Of a stretch of DNA of 64,000 nucleotides, positions 32,571 to 45,884 are shown one piece after another. The stretch is taken from contig CM056583.1 of the NCBI GenBank assembly GCA_029721435.1, positions 53,919,620 through 53,983,619 on the forward strand, read 5' to 3'. Position 1 is the stretch's first letter; every line of letters starts with the position of its first letter. This DNA is from Gymnothorax reevesii. Taxonomy: Eukaryota > Chordata > Actinopteri > Anguilliformes > Muraenidae. The position numbers and the translations under genes are program-made. Below the pieces are notes generated by a model that saw only the letters and a program-made list of their open reading frames with translations, was not told the DNA's origin and searched no databases.

Positions 32571-35425
32571 GACCACAATGGAAAAATGATCAGTCACATT
32601 TTCACATTGAGGAGAAATGATTAATTAAAAATTCAAAACTATCTTAGAAACAAAGCACTGAAAAATATGCAAAAATATGTAAAATATTATAAAAAATATA
32701 TAAAATATATGAAAATGCTAAATTTGGACTCTGATAATTTTTCCTTTGCGGTCTTTATTTAATTTCTATTACACATAAAGAGATGATTGCGCATAATCTC
32801 CCGCGTATCTTGAGATCAATAAATTAATATTATTTCACTCAGCACTGTTATTCATGCTCCAGGGAAACAGAATTTGAGGAAATAGTACAACATCCCCAGA
32901 CCTCCCCACTTTAGTGGTATACAGCCTCCACGGTAGCCATTTGAGGTTTGAAGTGAATCCGAGAACAAACCGTGAGGGGAGGGGGCAGGGCAATGTGACA
33001 TGGGGCCTCTTCCGTCCTGCAAATGAACTCATGCAAGCTTTTGCAGGAGGATTACCTCACCGGCATTTTACTGAGAGTAATGACTTAATGTGTGTTCTTC
33101 ATCTTGGATGCCTATGACGCCTTGGCTAATTGGTTATGAGAAAATATGGTACAACGTAAATGTACTGGCTGTCAAAAAGCCTCGACAACTGCTTCAGTAG
33201 ATCAAAGTCTCGCACAGTAATAGAAGATGAAGGTTGAACACTGATATAACCAAACCATTAATCACAGCCCATAATTCTCAGTCAATAATAAAGGAAAAGG
33301 TATTTTAAAAATGTAACCGTTCATCATCAAAGCTTTATAAAAATATAATTGTGCATCAAAATATAGCAAAAATGATATGGATTATTTAAAATTTTTAGAA
33401 ACAAATCTACCACGTGAATAACTCACGACCTTGATTATTGCTTGGGTTGGTTGTCAGCGAAGAACTATCTTCTGTATGAAAAGAGCAAAAGAGACTGATT
33501 CATTGCAAGTTTCCCCATCAAGACGTTCATGTGATAATTGTGTTGCCGCGTTGACCATTTCATTCTTTTTAAAGTCTAATCTTTCTTTCACCAGAAATAC
33601 TCAAAATGCTAGATATAAAGATGGCTCTTGATCCTAAACTGTTTATTTTGGGGCTGCGTTTACTGCAGGCAAAGTGCTCATTAGCCTTATCATGGAAAAA
33701 TATTCAGAGACCGCAGGTGGGGCAATGGCTTTTTTTTTTTAAATGACTAACCGCTGCGCTATGGAGAAGATAACTTATATTCTGAAGAAGAAAAATTATA
33801 CCTTTGATAGGGTTTGGGGCCCTTTCCCCCAACTGTTAGAAATGTTAATGTGCTGGATTTGTTATTTAAGTGATGACAATGGAAGTCAAAAGTGACTTGA
33901 ATAATGGGACTACGTAAGAGAATTGCATTACTTTGATTGTGACCATATGGACCTTCTTCAAAATACCTTTGAGTCTGTTGTGACTGTGTACTTGCTTGAA
34001 TATTTAATGCTCATTCTTAAATGCTTGTTTTTGTTTGTTTGTTTGTTTTTTCTTTTTTGGCCCTTTAGTGTTTGCATTATGTTTAGGTCCTGTCTTTGCC
34101 TGGATTATACATAAGTTGTACGTTCATGTAAGTTTGTTTGTTTGTTTTGTTGCAAGGATATTTGAGCTATTTATATGATATGGAGCTTCTTTTTGTTTTT
34201 TGATAGGGGTATATTGAGGGATTTGGGAAGGGATTTTTGGTGGGAGGGGTGGGCTAAAAGTTTGCAATATATTGTCTAGTCTAAGTTTATGATGCACTTA
34301 ATCTTGTGTTGTAAAGTCAAGACCAATTAATATACTGTAAAAAAAAAAAAGTGTAATCTTCCTTGAGGAGCATGGCATAAAATTTCTATAAAGAGCAGCT
34401 ATTGCTTAACCTCAGAGTTTGTTGGACACACCAGTTTAACATAAAAAATAAACAAACTCATTTATAACACAAAAAAATCACATAAACATTCACCATATCT
34501 CTTCCTCATGTTGTCCACAACTTTTTGCTGCCCAATAAATCCTTATTGTTAAATTGCCATTAAAGGAATATACCTTTTGTATAAGCAATACACTGAAAGT
34601 ATGCAGGACTCAGAAATAAAAGCAATAGGTCATTTGAGCTGATTATTAATGGATAATTGTGCATCCATTAATAATCAGCTATAATCCATCAAAAAACCAT
34701 TGTGCATTAACAGCTCCATAATCTACAGTGTGAGAAATCCTACGACTATGACTAAATTGAGCCAGCTATTGATTACTGTCCTTCGGAACTGTTAAGTGTT
34801 CATAGTCCATATCCCTATAATGACCTCAGACAAATAAAACCTCTGACTCAGGAGTTTGGATGATATCATCGGATAATGACATCCACATCCGGCCTCTGAG
34901 CCATTACATGCATTTTCCACTTACAGATCAGTTTTCATTTACATGCTGGTGTGCGTATGAGTGTATCTTTCTGTGGATATTGATCAAGGTGAGAAACATC
35001 AATTGAAATGTCGCACATCATCTGATAACTGCTGCACAGTTATCAGGGTATTCTGGGATCTGACTATGCTCTTTGATCATTACAGCCAGTCTGGTGCGCA
35101 TTTCTTACGCTTTTCTTGTTCTTATAGTGAACTGGGGGCTCTACTATACACAAGTAATTGGTCGAGATATGCTTGTATTTTAAGTGTATATCAGAACAAG
35201 TGTTTCAAGTGCAATTCGCTCCAATTTAATGACGGGCCAGAAAATCATGTTTCATTTGCTTTGACAGATGCCTCTGGCCACCCTACCTATCAGACTGATT
35301 TTTATCCAACCAGTTTTTGGTTGAGCTAATCAGCCGTTTATCTAATATGGGGCGGGTTTGATAAGATGATTGCGCTAATATTGAACAGGCTTTTAGCAAA
35401 GATAGAGGGCTACCTCTCCCTAGAG
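32571..35425. other. No gene seen
   Basis: AT-rich DNA with T/G-rich simple runs (GTTT repeats near 34027-34050 and 34134-34150). No coding or mobile motif recognised. Confidence 0.4.
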
Positions 35426-35427
35426 GG

Positions 35428-35630
35428 GAGATCTAGAGAGGGTAATCCATGCTTTTATCACCACACGGATGGATCACTATAATTCCCGATATTGATATCG
35501 GTCACTCATTGATGCATCGCCTGCAGCTTATGTAGAACAAGGTAGCTAGGCTCCTCACTGGTAAGCGAAAGCGAGACCGTATTACTCCAGTCTTGGCCTC
35601 ACTACACGGGCTTCCATTGTGCAACAGAGT
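35428..35630 (+). pseudogene. L2/CR1-like LINE fragment, C-terminal
   Basis: Broken frame reading RVIHAFITTRMDHYNSRY, then SPAAYVEQGS, a LTGKRKRDRITP-like segment and LASLHGLP. This matches the conserved C-terminal stretch of L2/CR1-type LINE polymerases (HAFITSRLDYCNSL, then LLTGTRKRDHITP type). Only about 200 bp survives. Confidence 0.65.
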
Positions 35631-35671
35631 TGATTAAAAAAATTTTTTGTTGGTTTTTAACTTTAACTATA

Positions 35672-35875
35672 GTGCGAGTGTTTGTAGTGGATTGGAATTT
35701 TGGAACGCGTTGGACCGCGGAGGGATTTTTACCGCAGGAGACTGAAGGTTGAGTGTGGTAAACATCCCTCCACGGCCCAACTCGTTCTGAAATTCCCCAG
35801 ACACTACATACACGAGCACGGTAAACTATGTATTATATGCGCCATTTCCAATCCACTACAAACACTCACATCGTA
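35672..35875. mobile_element. Fold-back element (~204 bp)
   Basis: Outer arms share GAGTGTTTGTAGTGGATTGG and its complement (right arm at about 35847-35869). Inside, a second inverted pair (GGAACGCGTTGGACCGCGG with an imperfect complement ending TCGTTCTGAAATTCC) forms a nested hairpin. No open frame and no sure target duplication. Confidence 0.55.
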
Positions 35876-36099
35876 ACCTACGTTTAATGATCTCACCTTG
35901 AATTTCCAGCCATTTCTGGAATTTGTGAATGCTCCTATCGGTTAAGATGGCTGTATTTCTGTTTTCTTTGCTGTCAATGAAAGACTGAAGTGCCTCGGCG
36001 CCGTTGACAGATGCCGCCATCTAGGTTGTCTATTAATTTTTTTACAGAAATATAGTTTTTTTACACAATTATACTATTTTTTACACGTATTCTCAGCTT

Positions 36100-36193
36100 C
36101 AAAACCACCCAAGGTGCCACGGAAACGTCGCGGCGGTTGGACCAAAAACATAATATCCCCGAAAGCCATTTGGCGTTGGGGGATATAATTAAC
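36100..36193 (-). mobile_element. End fragment of the ATATCCCC element family
   Basis: The minus strand reads a palindromic end (ATATCCCCCAACGCC ... GGCTTTCGGGGATAT) followed by TATGTTTTTGGTCC, matching the left end of the element at 62547. Only this terminus is recognisable here. Confidence 0.6.
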
Positions 36194-39100
36194 AATATTA
36201 ATTTCAGACAATCGTTAGTGAAGGTTATTACCCTTGCCCACTATCTAACACACAACTTTTTGTTCACACTAAAAGAAGGGTAAATAAGGCTTCACTTAAT
36301 TGAAACTTCATCAGTAACGGACCCAGTATTAGCTATGCAATGGTTGTTTTTTATTAATTCATGCTTTTGACTTCCAGTGCACAGACTTGGTTATGAAACA
36401 GGCCCCAGATTCTGCACAAACAAATTCTGAATACAAATTTGCAGATTCCTGTGCATATTTCAGTGCAAATTAACAGATACTTTTACGCATGTAAAAATTT
36501 CATGACACACACATGGATTGAAACCCAGTAACACAACGATCAATACACATGTACAAATCATTTTGCTACAATAATAGCCCCATAGATTTTGTTCTTTGCC
36601 CCAGAAATTCACTTAGGGCATTGTTAATGAAATAATTGTGCGGTATTGAACATTAAAATCATTAGATTAAAAATGTTGAGGGTTGGAATCCAATTTGGGC
36701 CTTAGAATTGAACATTAAAATCAAAACATATTACAGACCTGTGAATGGCCAATCATGGTGTTCATAACGAAGCGCACAACAGTGGGAACTAAGCACAAGT
36801 TAGGATCTGTGATTTCAGGAAATGCACCCCCGGTTATATAGTATTCCCTCACTTCCCTGGTCTGAAATAAACAGTTATAATATAATCAATTAATGAATTA
36901 CCTGACAAGATATAATTTGTTAGAGCTCCTGACAACTCCAGTATCAACACTTTCTGATAGCTCGCACTTCCTTTCATCATGTTACATGTTCCTCACCTCC
37001 AAATTGAGCACTGCTGAAGTGCATAAAAAAATTTAAATAAGTGTGAAAATTCCCAGTGTACCATGTAAAACGGCAAATGCATGGTGGTTAAGAACATTTT
37101 TTATCATGCTTTCACGGCTATTTTTTCATCCAGAGAATCTTGATACAACAGTAGTTTTGGAGAGCATATTGTTACCACATAAGTATATGGGAAATACTGG
37201 CATAACTGGTAAACTACCCAAACTAATGCAGATAAATCGTAACATCACAAATGAAGGATATAACTGTGTATATCAAGAGCTAGAATACACACCTGTGTAA
37301 AGTAAAACGATATCCATGACTGAACAGGACCTTAGAAAGGAACCTTGCAAAACCCAAACAAAAGTTATTGAGGAAAGTGCCACATACTGATTTTAAACAA
37401 TATATCACAATAAAATTACTTTGTAAAGGCTAAAACATCACACAATTCTAAGTACGCGTGACCGATAAAATTGACCCTAGTGTGCTTTACTGAGCTCAGC
37501 TACACTCATTAGATAAGCGCCTGCAGGAATCTGCGGCATGACTAATTGACCACGTGTGCCCATGCATCACCGTTCATATATGCCATGGAGAGGCAGCTGC
37601 ATGCTACTGAGCATTCTCTCAGCTTATCCCTGCCTCCTAGGATCCAGAGTCAAGAGTCATTCCTGCACCTCACTCTGCAGCATGGACTCCACTGTAAAAT
37701 ACACAAAAACACAGTAAAATATGCACTATTAAAACAATTTGCTGAATATTTTACTCTGATTCTGAGCATTCGTACTGCCAAAATAAAAAGTCCTGCAAAC
37801 AAAGAACACTACTCCAGGAGGCATGAGCGCTGCTGTCTATCTTAAGAAAAATTGAGGTTTTAATTGCTGTTGAAAAAATAATAAATGGAAAAATAAAATA
37901 AGCTCAGAGTGCCTTTGCTTTTCTTCCCCTCTTATTTTCAGTATTTGGAGTACAACATGCAGGGTTACTATACTTGTAGTACTGGCACAGAAGACATTTT
38001 GAGGTATTCACCCACAATTCACCCACAAATTTAAAACAAATTTCTGAAAATCTTGAATGTCCAATTTATATTCTTCTCATTGGTGCAGTAATACTGCTCC
38101 ATTAACTTTCATATACTGCTGAATCAAATTTCAAATATCATATTCCAGTATTTGATGCTGATCTATCTGCTCATCTATTTTTGTAGAGTATTCACCTACA
38201 TTTTAGAATAGCAAAATCTGTGGTGGCCTGCTGATTATGCAGGATGGCATGCTCCCATCTGCTTCACCGTCATCTGAGGGAATTGTGGAATGTCAGGTGT
38301 AACAACTAACAGCTTGCCTTCCTCAAGCATCATTACTGAGATGAAATTGGCGAGGCAAGTAAAAACAGTTGTGGACGTCCACTATAAACATCTGGTCCAA
38401 ATAATTATGAGAAGGACAGTGTTGTATCATTAAAAGTGTATGAAGAAAGTCATTTTTGAAAGTTACCAAATTACCAAAATTTGGTAATGCCCTTCAATTA
38501 CATTTAATTTCGAAGAAAATTTGTAAAATTCATGTGTCAGTCTTTTCTAGAAGGCATGCTCTTTTCATTTGAGCACTGCTACTCATTTTTTGACTTGTGT
38601 TTGACTTCTGAAACTGTGGAGACTTCAGTAGTTCACAGTCACATATATCACATGATACCTTTGTTATCCTCGGCCAAGTATTTGGTAATAAATGGAGCGG
38701 TATATTTTCTCTGACAGACAACTGCTGTCCATACGTATGAGTAAAACTTAATTGGCGCTAAATTTTGTTCTGCAAGGTGTTGCTATTTTCTAAAACATCA
38801 TGGCAATGGGTTTTTAATAGCATTTTCATTTTAAAATATATTATGTAGCATAAGCCATAGCAAACCAACCAATTCAAAGTAATTTTTTTTTTGAGAGATT
38901 ATTGAGCTGCATCAAAGTGTGGTTTTTCATTTGTGACCTCTTTCAAACTTTTTCATTCAGATCTTAAAGTAAGAAAGTTAAAATGTCTAATATCTCAAAA
39001 TGTCTTCTGTGTGAATTGGATGAGTCTGGCTGCAAGGCATCCAAATGGGATTGGGGGGGAAAAAAAGCTTGGTAGGAAAATAATTGCTTTAGAGACCCCA

Positions 39101-42100
39101 AATTTGGTTATGTTCTTTAAAATGCAGTTATGTTGTCTATGTATAGCCTTAAGACATATTATATTTCTAAAATACATCTGTTGCTATCCTCTTGATAACA
39201 GTGATAACTAACGGACAAGCTACAAAGCGAATCACTTTGCAAATGCATCACCAATCTCACACGGTAAGCAGAGGCTAATAGTTAGCTTTATCAATTGGAG
39301 ATCACAACTGTTCTCACAACAACCATGCGGATAACTTATGTAAATACATTAAACATGTAAATACATTAATCGATGGCCACAATCTGTCGCAATAATAAAA
39401 TATTGAGATGCTTGAGGTGAAATGTTAAGTTTTGAAAGAAACTGCATGGTGTGAGAAAAGAGTTGCCAGTGACTATGGATACCATTCAAGAGTCCCACAT
39501 GTTTCTTGAGGCAAGCGATACAATGCAGTCTTTCTGATTTCTGCTGTAGCATATTGATAGCAAGCTTATATTTAGATAGCATCTTAAATATTACAACATA
39601 CAGAAACAAGTAGTTACCGTAGATCGAAAGTTAAATTTATATTTTAACTCCAACTGTTTGTCTACATTTTTGCTGTTTCGCTTATTCCTTCTTTTGACCA
39701 ATTTGTGCGAAAACCCCTTCATTTTCCCATGGGGATTTTGCTAAAAACTACAAACTTCCAGGTGATACATTCACTTAGGTAACTCAACAGATACATCTGC
39801 ATCATGTCATTGAAAGATGCTTCAAATAAATGTTTTAGAAATTAAAATTGGAGAGTTATTTCTACTATTTAATCATTCCAAAGCCGTAAGACTTACGGCG
39901 TAAGTGAAAAAGAGTTGAGTATTAGCAGTTGCAGTTGAGTTGGTTGATAGCCCACAAATTATCTAATGTTACAACCAGGGTAAACCGGAGACAGACTACA
40001 GAAGTGGTAGTCTATTTTGCAATGATTGTCAAACTATGTAAAATGGTCCAACCCCACTCAAAAGCTGTTGACAGCACATTTTACATCAACTATCATGACT
40101 TAAGGGTACAAATTACCAAATGTTAGAAATGTTAAATGTGTACCCTTGGTAAAAATGTTACATTTCTATCATGACTTGTGACACTTCAAGTCCGGTTAGA
40201 CATCAGCACCAAATCGTGGACAAGCTAGGTAACTACCTTATTTAGTCAGAATTTTTTGAGAAATAACAATAAAAATTGAAAATGGGAATGGGAATATATT
40301 AATTTTCCAGACATACACCACTCTGGAATACTTACTCTTGTTGTGAGTGAACACATAAGGTGTACATTACAGTATTGGCAAAATCACAATGTTAATGCTT
40401 TTGTATTTTCACTGTAGATGATATTCAACATCAAAAGTCGGAAATTTTGCCCCCATGGGACGCGGTAGGCTGGATGCAAATACTGGCTATTCCCAGCAAT
40501 GTACCAAAGAAATTGTTTTTCAATTTGATACACACAGCTCGTTTTATCTGAAAATTTAGTTTAGTTTAGTTTGGTTCTATTCTGGGTGGATCGCTAATCG
40601 ACTAAAGGTGTTGCTCTAAAGAGCTCATTTTCTACCGACCTAATATTCTATATCACTACTACTATTTGAGTGATATACGTAGCGCGCAACGTACGTCACT
40701 CATCATTACGTTACTGTGAGATGAACGCTGGCCTTATCATTTCTCTTCGCTTCACACAGGCTCAATTCAGCCTCGCTTCGTTTCACACAGCCGGACCCCA
40801 AGTTTGCAGTGCTGGCTTCAGTCAGTCTGGAGCGAACTCAAAACCCAAGGTGATCTTTCACTACAAATCCGAGCACATTATGAGATTAACTACGAACACC
40901 CCGGCTAAATTCACCGCATTCGCTAGCACAATGCTTGCATCGGCTACCCTCACATTGTATAACGCCACCGCTCATCTGTACATAACAATAGGACTGCGTG
41001 CACATGAGTAAAGCCAAGCTGATCTTTCGCTACAAATCTGAGCACAAATTCGCTAGTTACCATATAATATTCCATATTGTTTTTTTTTCTTTTTCTTTTT
41101 TATACTGCTGCATAACCCAACTGCGCTTGAGGTTTCGGTCACAAACTGATAGTTGGACATTCTGCTTCAGGATTTCTAGCTGAGAGCAGAATTCATGGTT
41201 CCATCAGTTACGTAACGTCACACAGATCCTGAAGCAGCAAAACAGCCTCAGCCCATCACGCTACTATCACTGTGTTTGACTGTTTTGTTTCCTCTGGATA
41301 AGTTTTCAACACACTTTTGAAGGAATTTTGGTAGGTTGACCAATCCTGGCAAGGTTCACCAGTTTTTCACGTTGTATTCATTTGTAGTCTATGGCTTTAA
41401 TGTGATTCACTGGTGTCCTAAAGCCTCAGAAATGGCTTTGTAACCATATCAGAGAGATGTCAATGACTTTGTTTCTCACAATTTCTTTAATTTTTTTAGA
41501 TTGCTGCATCATGTGCTGGTTTTTGCCAGACAGGTTCTATTTCACTGCTGTTTAAATTCAACAGGGCTGGCATTAATCGTCCCTTATTGCTCCTCCTAGT
41601 GAAATTAAACCATTAATTGATTTTCTCAAATCGGTTGATTTGGTAAATTAGGGGGCAATAACTTCTTCATATCTGCCAGGTAGGATGGGCTTGCTTTTTT
41701 TTTTCTTCAATAAATGAAATCATCATTTAAAAACTGCATTTGCTTTTACTTGGGTTGTTTTTGCCCAATATTAAAATTAGTTTGAAAATGAGAAACATCT
41801 AAGTTTAAAAAGGTAGAAAATAAACTTGCAAAAAGAGACGAAATCGGGAAGGGGACTTTTACGCAGCACTTATCTTATCTTCTCTGCCAAGAAATCAGTA
41901 TGTGTCTTTCTTTCTTTCTTTTTTTTAATGGAACAGCCAAATGAATTTGGCTAATTTAGTAAAATGTATCACCTTGGGTTTATGTACCTGCAATCACTCA
42001 ACCAGATGTCCTGTCTCACGAATTACAGACTGCACTGGACTGGAGATCTTTTAAAAAGAAAAAAGAAAAATGTCTTTTAGCCTTTCCATACTTCTTCAAT

Positions 42101-42942
42101 TTTCACCCTAACAGAAATGTTCACCTCTCACTTCTGCAAACTGTAGTGCTATAGCTGAAGATATGTTTTTCACAGAAAAAAATAAATGTACTGTCACTAG
42201 ATAAACTTGAAACTGGTGTGGTTTGTACTGTATCACATGATGAAATCCTATGGACCTCACAGCAGGATCCTGGTCACATGCTACGGTCCTTAAACATATT
42301 GCTTTTGGGCAAATTCATATCTATAGCTCCAAATCATGAAGACTGACATTCATGAAAATCGCCTCCTTCGTTTGAAACCAATCAATGGTGATTATTAAAA
42401 AAAGAAAAAAGAAAAACAGGAATTGCCCTCTACATTACGATGGATTTAAGTGACATTGAGTATGTCAAAAAACAGCTGGCTTTATGTGCCTCTTCAAGTG
42501 TTCCCTGTGGATTTGAGAAAGATAAGATGACTCCTCACCTAACAATCCCTCTACTTCTCACTACTGCCCATCCTAATCTGTATGATTCAGCAGGAAATGT
42601 GTAATTGCACACCCCACGAAGATTTTCAGTATTCATCACTTGGCCTGTGTTTTCTCTTTTTACAGCATTCAGTATTGGAAATAAAGTTTGTTGTATAATA
42701 ATGTTGTATCACATATTAATACTCTTCTCCAGCCAAGGCTACATATGAGGTACATTCAGTTGGAATTAAATTGATAAATATTGGCTGTTCGTCCTCCCGC
42801 ATCAATATTTCTGATGTACTCTAAAGAATAAAATGGAGCATTACTCCTGTTTTGATACAAAATGAATGAGCATATAGTGCTAGTCGCCTAATCAATCAGC
42901 AACGTAAATAGAAAGATAAGTGCACTATTATCCACAACTAGA
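36194..42942. other. Long stretch without recognisable genes
   Basis: No coding, LTR or transposase motif recognised. Visible are a short palindrome GCCGTAAGACTTACGGC near 39882, and an imperfect 37-bp direct repeat at 40841-40877 and 41010-41046. Confidence 0.4.
40841..41046 (+). repeat. Imperfect 37-bp direct repeat, 169 bp apart
   Basis: AAACCCAAGGTGATCTTTC at 40841 and AAAGCCAAGCTGATCTTTC at 41010, each continuing CTACAAATC and GAGCACA. The interval is moderately GC-rich for this region. Confidence 0.8.
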
Positions 42943-43470
42943 GCTGCGAGAACGCAAGAACCTCCGCCAATGAACTCAGTTATTTTTGCCTGTATTAGCT
43001 AGCAACCCCTGTGTTTATGCAGTCCTGCGCTGAAAAAAATGTTTTGTTGAATGAACATAATTTTTTTTAAGGTAAGTGGTTGCACAAAATATTTTTATCT
43101 GAAGCTAGATATTTTTATTATGTTGACTATTTGAAATTACTTATATTTTTTAAGTGGAGTTAAATAACACACCTATTTCTATTAAAATATGCTTAATTAA
43201 TATATGGAATGTTTACTAGGGGTCAAAATCACTTTTTTCAGTGTGTAGTCTTCATGCAAATATGTTTTTTAATGTGTTTTTGACCTTTTACGTGACCTTG
43301 ACCTTGACCTCTAACCCTCACCTACCAAAATTGAAGCACCTCTTCCTTGAACAATGCTTCCATCAAATTTGAGGAAAACCCATCCATAACTTTTTGCATA
43401 ATCCTGCTTACAAACAAACCAAAAAACCATCCAACAGAAAAAGGGTAATGATCACATAACCTAATTGAAC
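42943..43470. mobile_element. Possible non-autonomous DNA element
   Basis: AGAGCTGCGAGAACGCAAG and CCTCCGCCAA at the left, and at the right GTGACCTTGACCTTGACC followed by a stretch ending near CAAACAAACC. These are elements of a dispersed repeat type I associate with fish genomes. Ends and duplications could not be fixed. Confidence 0.3.
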
Positions 43471-44379
43471 TCCATTGAAATATAATACTTTGTTGCATTG
43501 TGACTTGCACCATATATATGAGTGATATATTGTATTTTCTATGATCATAATGCAGAGCACACTTGTTTGCTGAGTTCCGCACACTGGCAGCCTTCACTTG
43601 CTTGGATCCCTGAGCCCTTTATGACACTTTCCTTTACTGTCTTGCTGACAGGATTTGTGATGAGTGGATAGACCTTGCTCTCTGGGTTGATGCACACCTC
43701 CAAGAGAGATGGATGGATTGGTAAGCTCACCTCTGGCCCTGTCCTCTATCAGGACCAGCCAGTTGGACCACTGGACCAGCTTTCTAGTTACCACCTACGG
43801 AGCCCATGCTGGTGGATCACGCCAGGCTGTTTCACCACAACGCTGCGGAGTGACAATGACATATTAATTTGGGCCTCTGTCCCTACTGGGTCGGAATCAA
43901 CCACCTCATTGCCAACTGTTCAGTCCGCCGACCTCGACTAGTCCAGCGGGCAGATGTGCTCAACAGAGCCTTTGGCCCTGTCCATTTGTACCCAGATATT
44001 TTTACAAATGTAGATTTTTCAATGCGTTTTGGCCTCCTGGCGATTTTGGTCACTAAACGGAGATTTTTTAAAACGGATTCTGAAGTCAAGATTCAAGTGC
44101 CGGTTACTGTTTATCAGGGCATGTAAAATGGAGTTTTTGGAAAACAGCGACGTCTCAGCTCGTTTTGCACAAGTTCAGTGTGGCATTGAGTGATGTTCTT
44201 CTCTGGTATTAGACTATTTCAGTGTAGACATTATTGGCACCTACTGGCTGGGAATACCTAATTTGAGCATTTGTAGCCGTTTCACACTCTTGTGTGGATA
44301 GGGCTATTTTCTAAAATGGGGTTGTGTGGATAGATATGGACAGGGCCTTTGCCTCTTCATACCAGCCACAAAGACTCAC
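43471..44379. other. No gene seen
   Basis: Several 60-90 codon frames overlap here but none carries a recognisable motif. It may be upstream parts of the old gypsy fragment that follows. Confidence 0.3.
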
Positions 44380-45660
44380 CTGGCCTTAAAGGGATTCTTC
44401 TTGTCACCTATGACCTTCACCAGCCCCTCTACAAATCCAAAGCTATGTCACTTCCGCCACACAGCCCATACGAGTGTGCAGTTGATCTCCATCTACGAAT
44501 GTTTCCACCTTGGGCCAGGCTGTATCCAGAGTAATGGATGAATACATCTCTGCAGTTCTGGAGCCTGGAATCATTTATGCATCATCCACACCTGCCAGTG
44601 GTGGGTTCTCCTTCATGTAAAAAAAAAAAGGTTCTCTTCAACTGTGCGGCAACTTCAGAGGTCTCATTGTATCACCGTTAAGAACTGCAACCCTCTAACG
44701 CTCACAGATTCCACCTTCGCTCATCTCCAGGGATGCTGCTACTTCACCCACCTGGACCAGCGCAATGCTTACCACCTAGTGCACATCAGGAAGGGTGATG
44801 AATTGAAGATTGTTCAACACCTCCTCCATTCACTACAAATATTTGGTGATGCCATTGTGGCTCACTAACACCCCGCTTTGGGCATGTGCACCTGAATGAC
44901 AATCTGGTGTTTTCCCGCACCCTGGAGGAACACGTCCAGCATGTCCGCTAAGTAATAAATTTACTTCTTGAGAACCAGCTCTCCGTAAGGCCCAAAAAGT
45001 GTGAATTCCATCAAAGATTTGTGTAGTTCCAGGGTTTCATGGTCTCCTGGGTCAACAGAAAGTACAGACTTCCTTGTGATATATAGACCATAAGCAGCTT
45101 CAGTAATTCCTTGGCTTTGGGAACTTTTACAGACACTTCATCTGGGCCAACTCCACAGTCACCACTCCACCCACCACCAAGGTCCTCTACTGCCAGACTC
45201 TTAAAGCTGCCTCTGCCTTCCGCTAGCTTAAGAACAAGTTTAACAGTGCTCCGGTCCTGGCTCTCCCTTACTCCCAGCAAAAGTTCATTGTCACAGTGGA
45301 GGCCTTTGACATTGCCACTTGGAGCTGTCCTCTCCCAGCCTATAGCTAACTGCAAGGTCCATCTCTGCGGCTTCTTCTCCTACCAACAAACCCTGTGGAG
45401 AAGAGCAATGCTGTTGGAGATTGTGAGCTCCTTGACATCAAGCTGGCATTTGAAGAGTGTCGGCACTGGCTTGATGATGACCACATCCCTTTCCTCATCT
45501 AGACAGAACACTGGAACCTTGAGTGCCTCAGTTCTGCCAAGGGGCTTAATCCCAGACAAGCCCAGTAGTCCCTGCTTTTTGACCGCTTTCATTTTACCCT
45601 CACCTACCACCATCGATTTAAAAACATGCAAGGGACGAGGCCAAAAATCTATATTCAATG
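44380..45660 (+). pseudogene. Old gypsy RT/RNase H fragment
   Basis: Many broken frames in order: PPHSPYECAVDLHL (entry to RT), EPGIIYASSTPASGGFSF, HLDQRNAYHLVHIRKGDE, NDNLVFSRTLEEHVQHVR, then RNase H traces (LALPYSQQKFIVTVEAF, GAVLSQPIANCKVHLCGFFS) and LNPRQAQ. It resembles the pol of the element at 24733-26730 but is far more decayed. The active-site box here reads HLNDN instead of YLDD, so one catalytic Asp is lost. No LTRs found around it. Confidence 0.8.
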
Positions 45661-45884
45661 ACCATGATTTTCATGCCCCTGGGCGCTACTGCCTTAAAAA
45701 CAGGCAAGATTCTGTTGGGAAGTTACTACATAGGCTAAGGAGCACTTTTTTTAAACGACTGCCAGCAAACACAATTTGTTACTGCATACACAAATGCAAG
45801 TTAAAACTTTGAACTTTGAAACATGAATGAACATGATCTGGAAACACTACCACCTTTTTTGCTCTTTGCTCATATAGTTGGACT

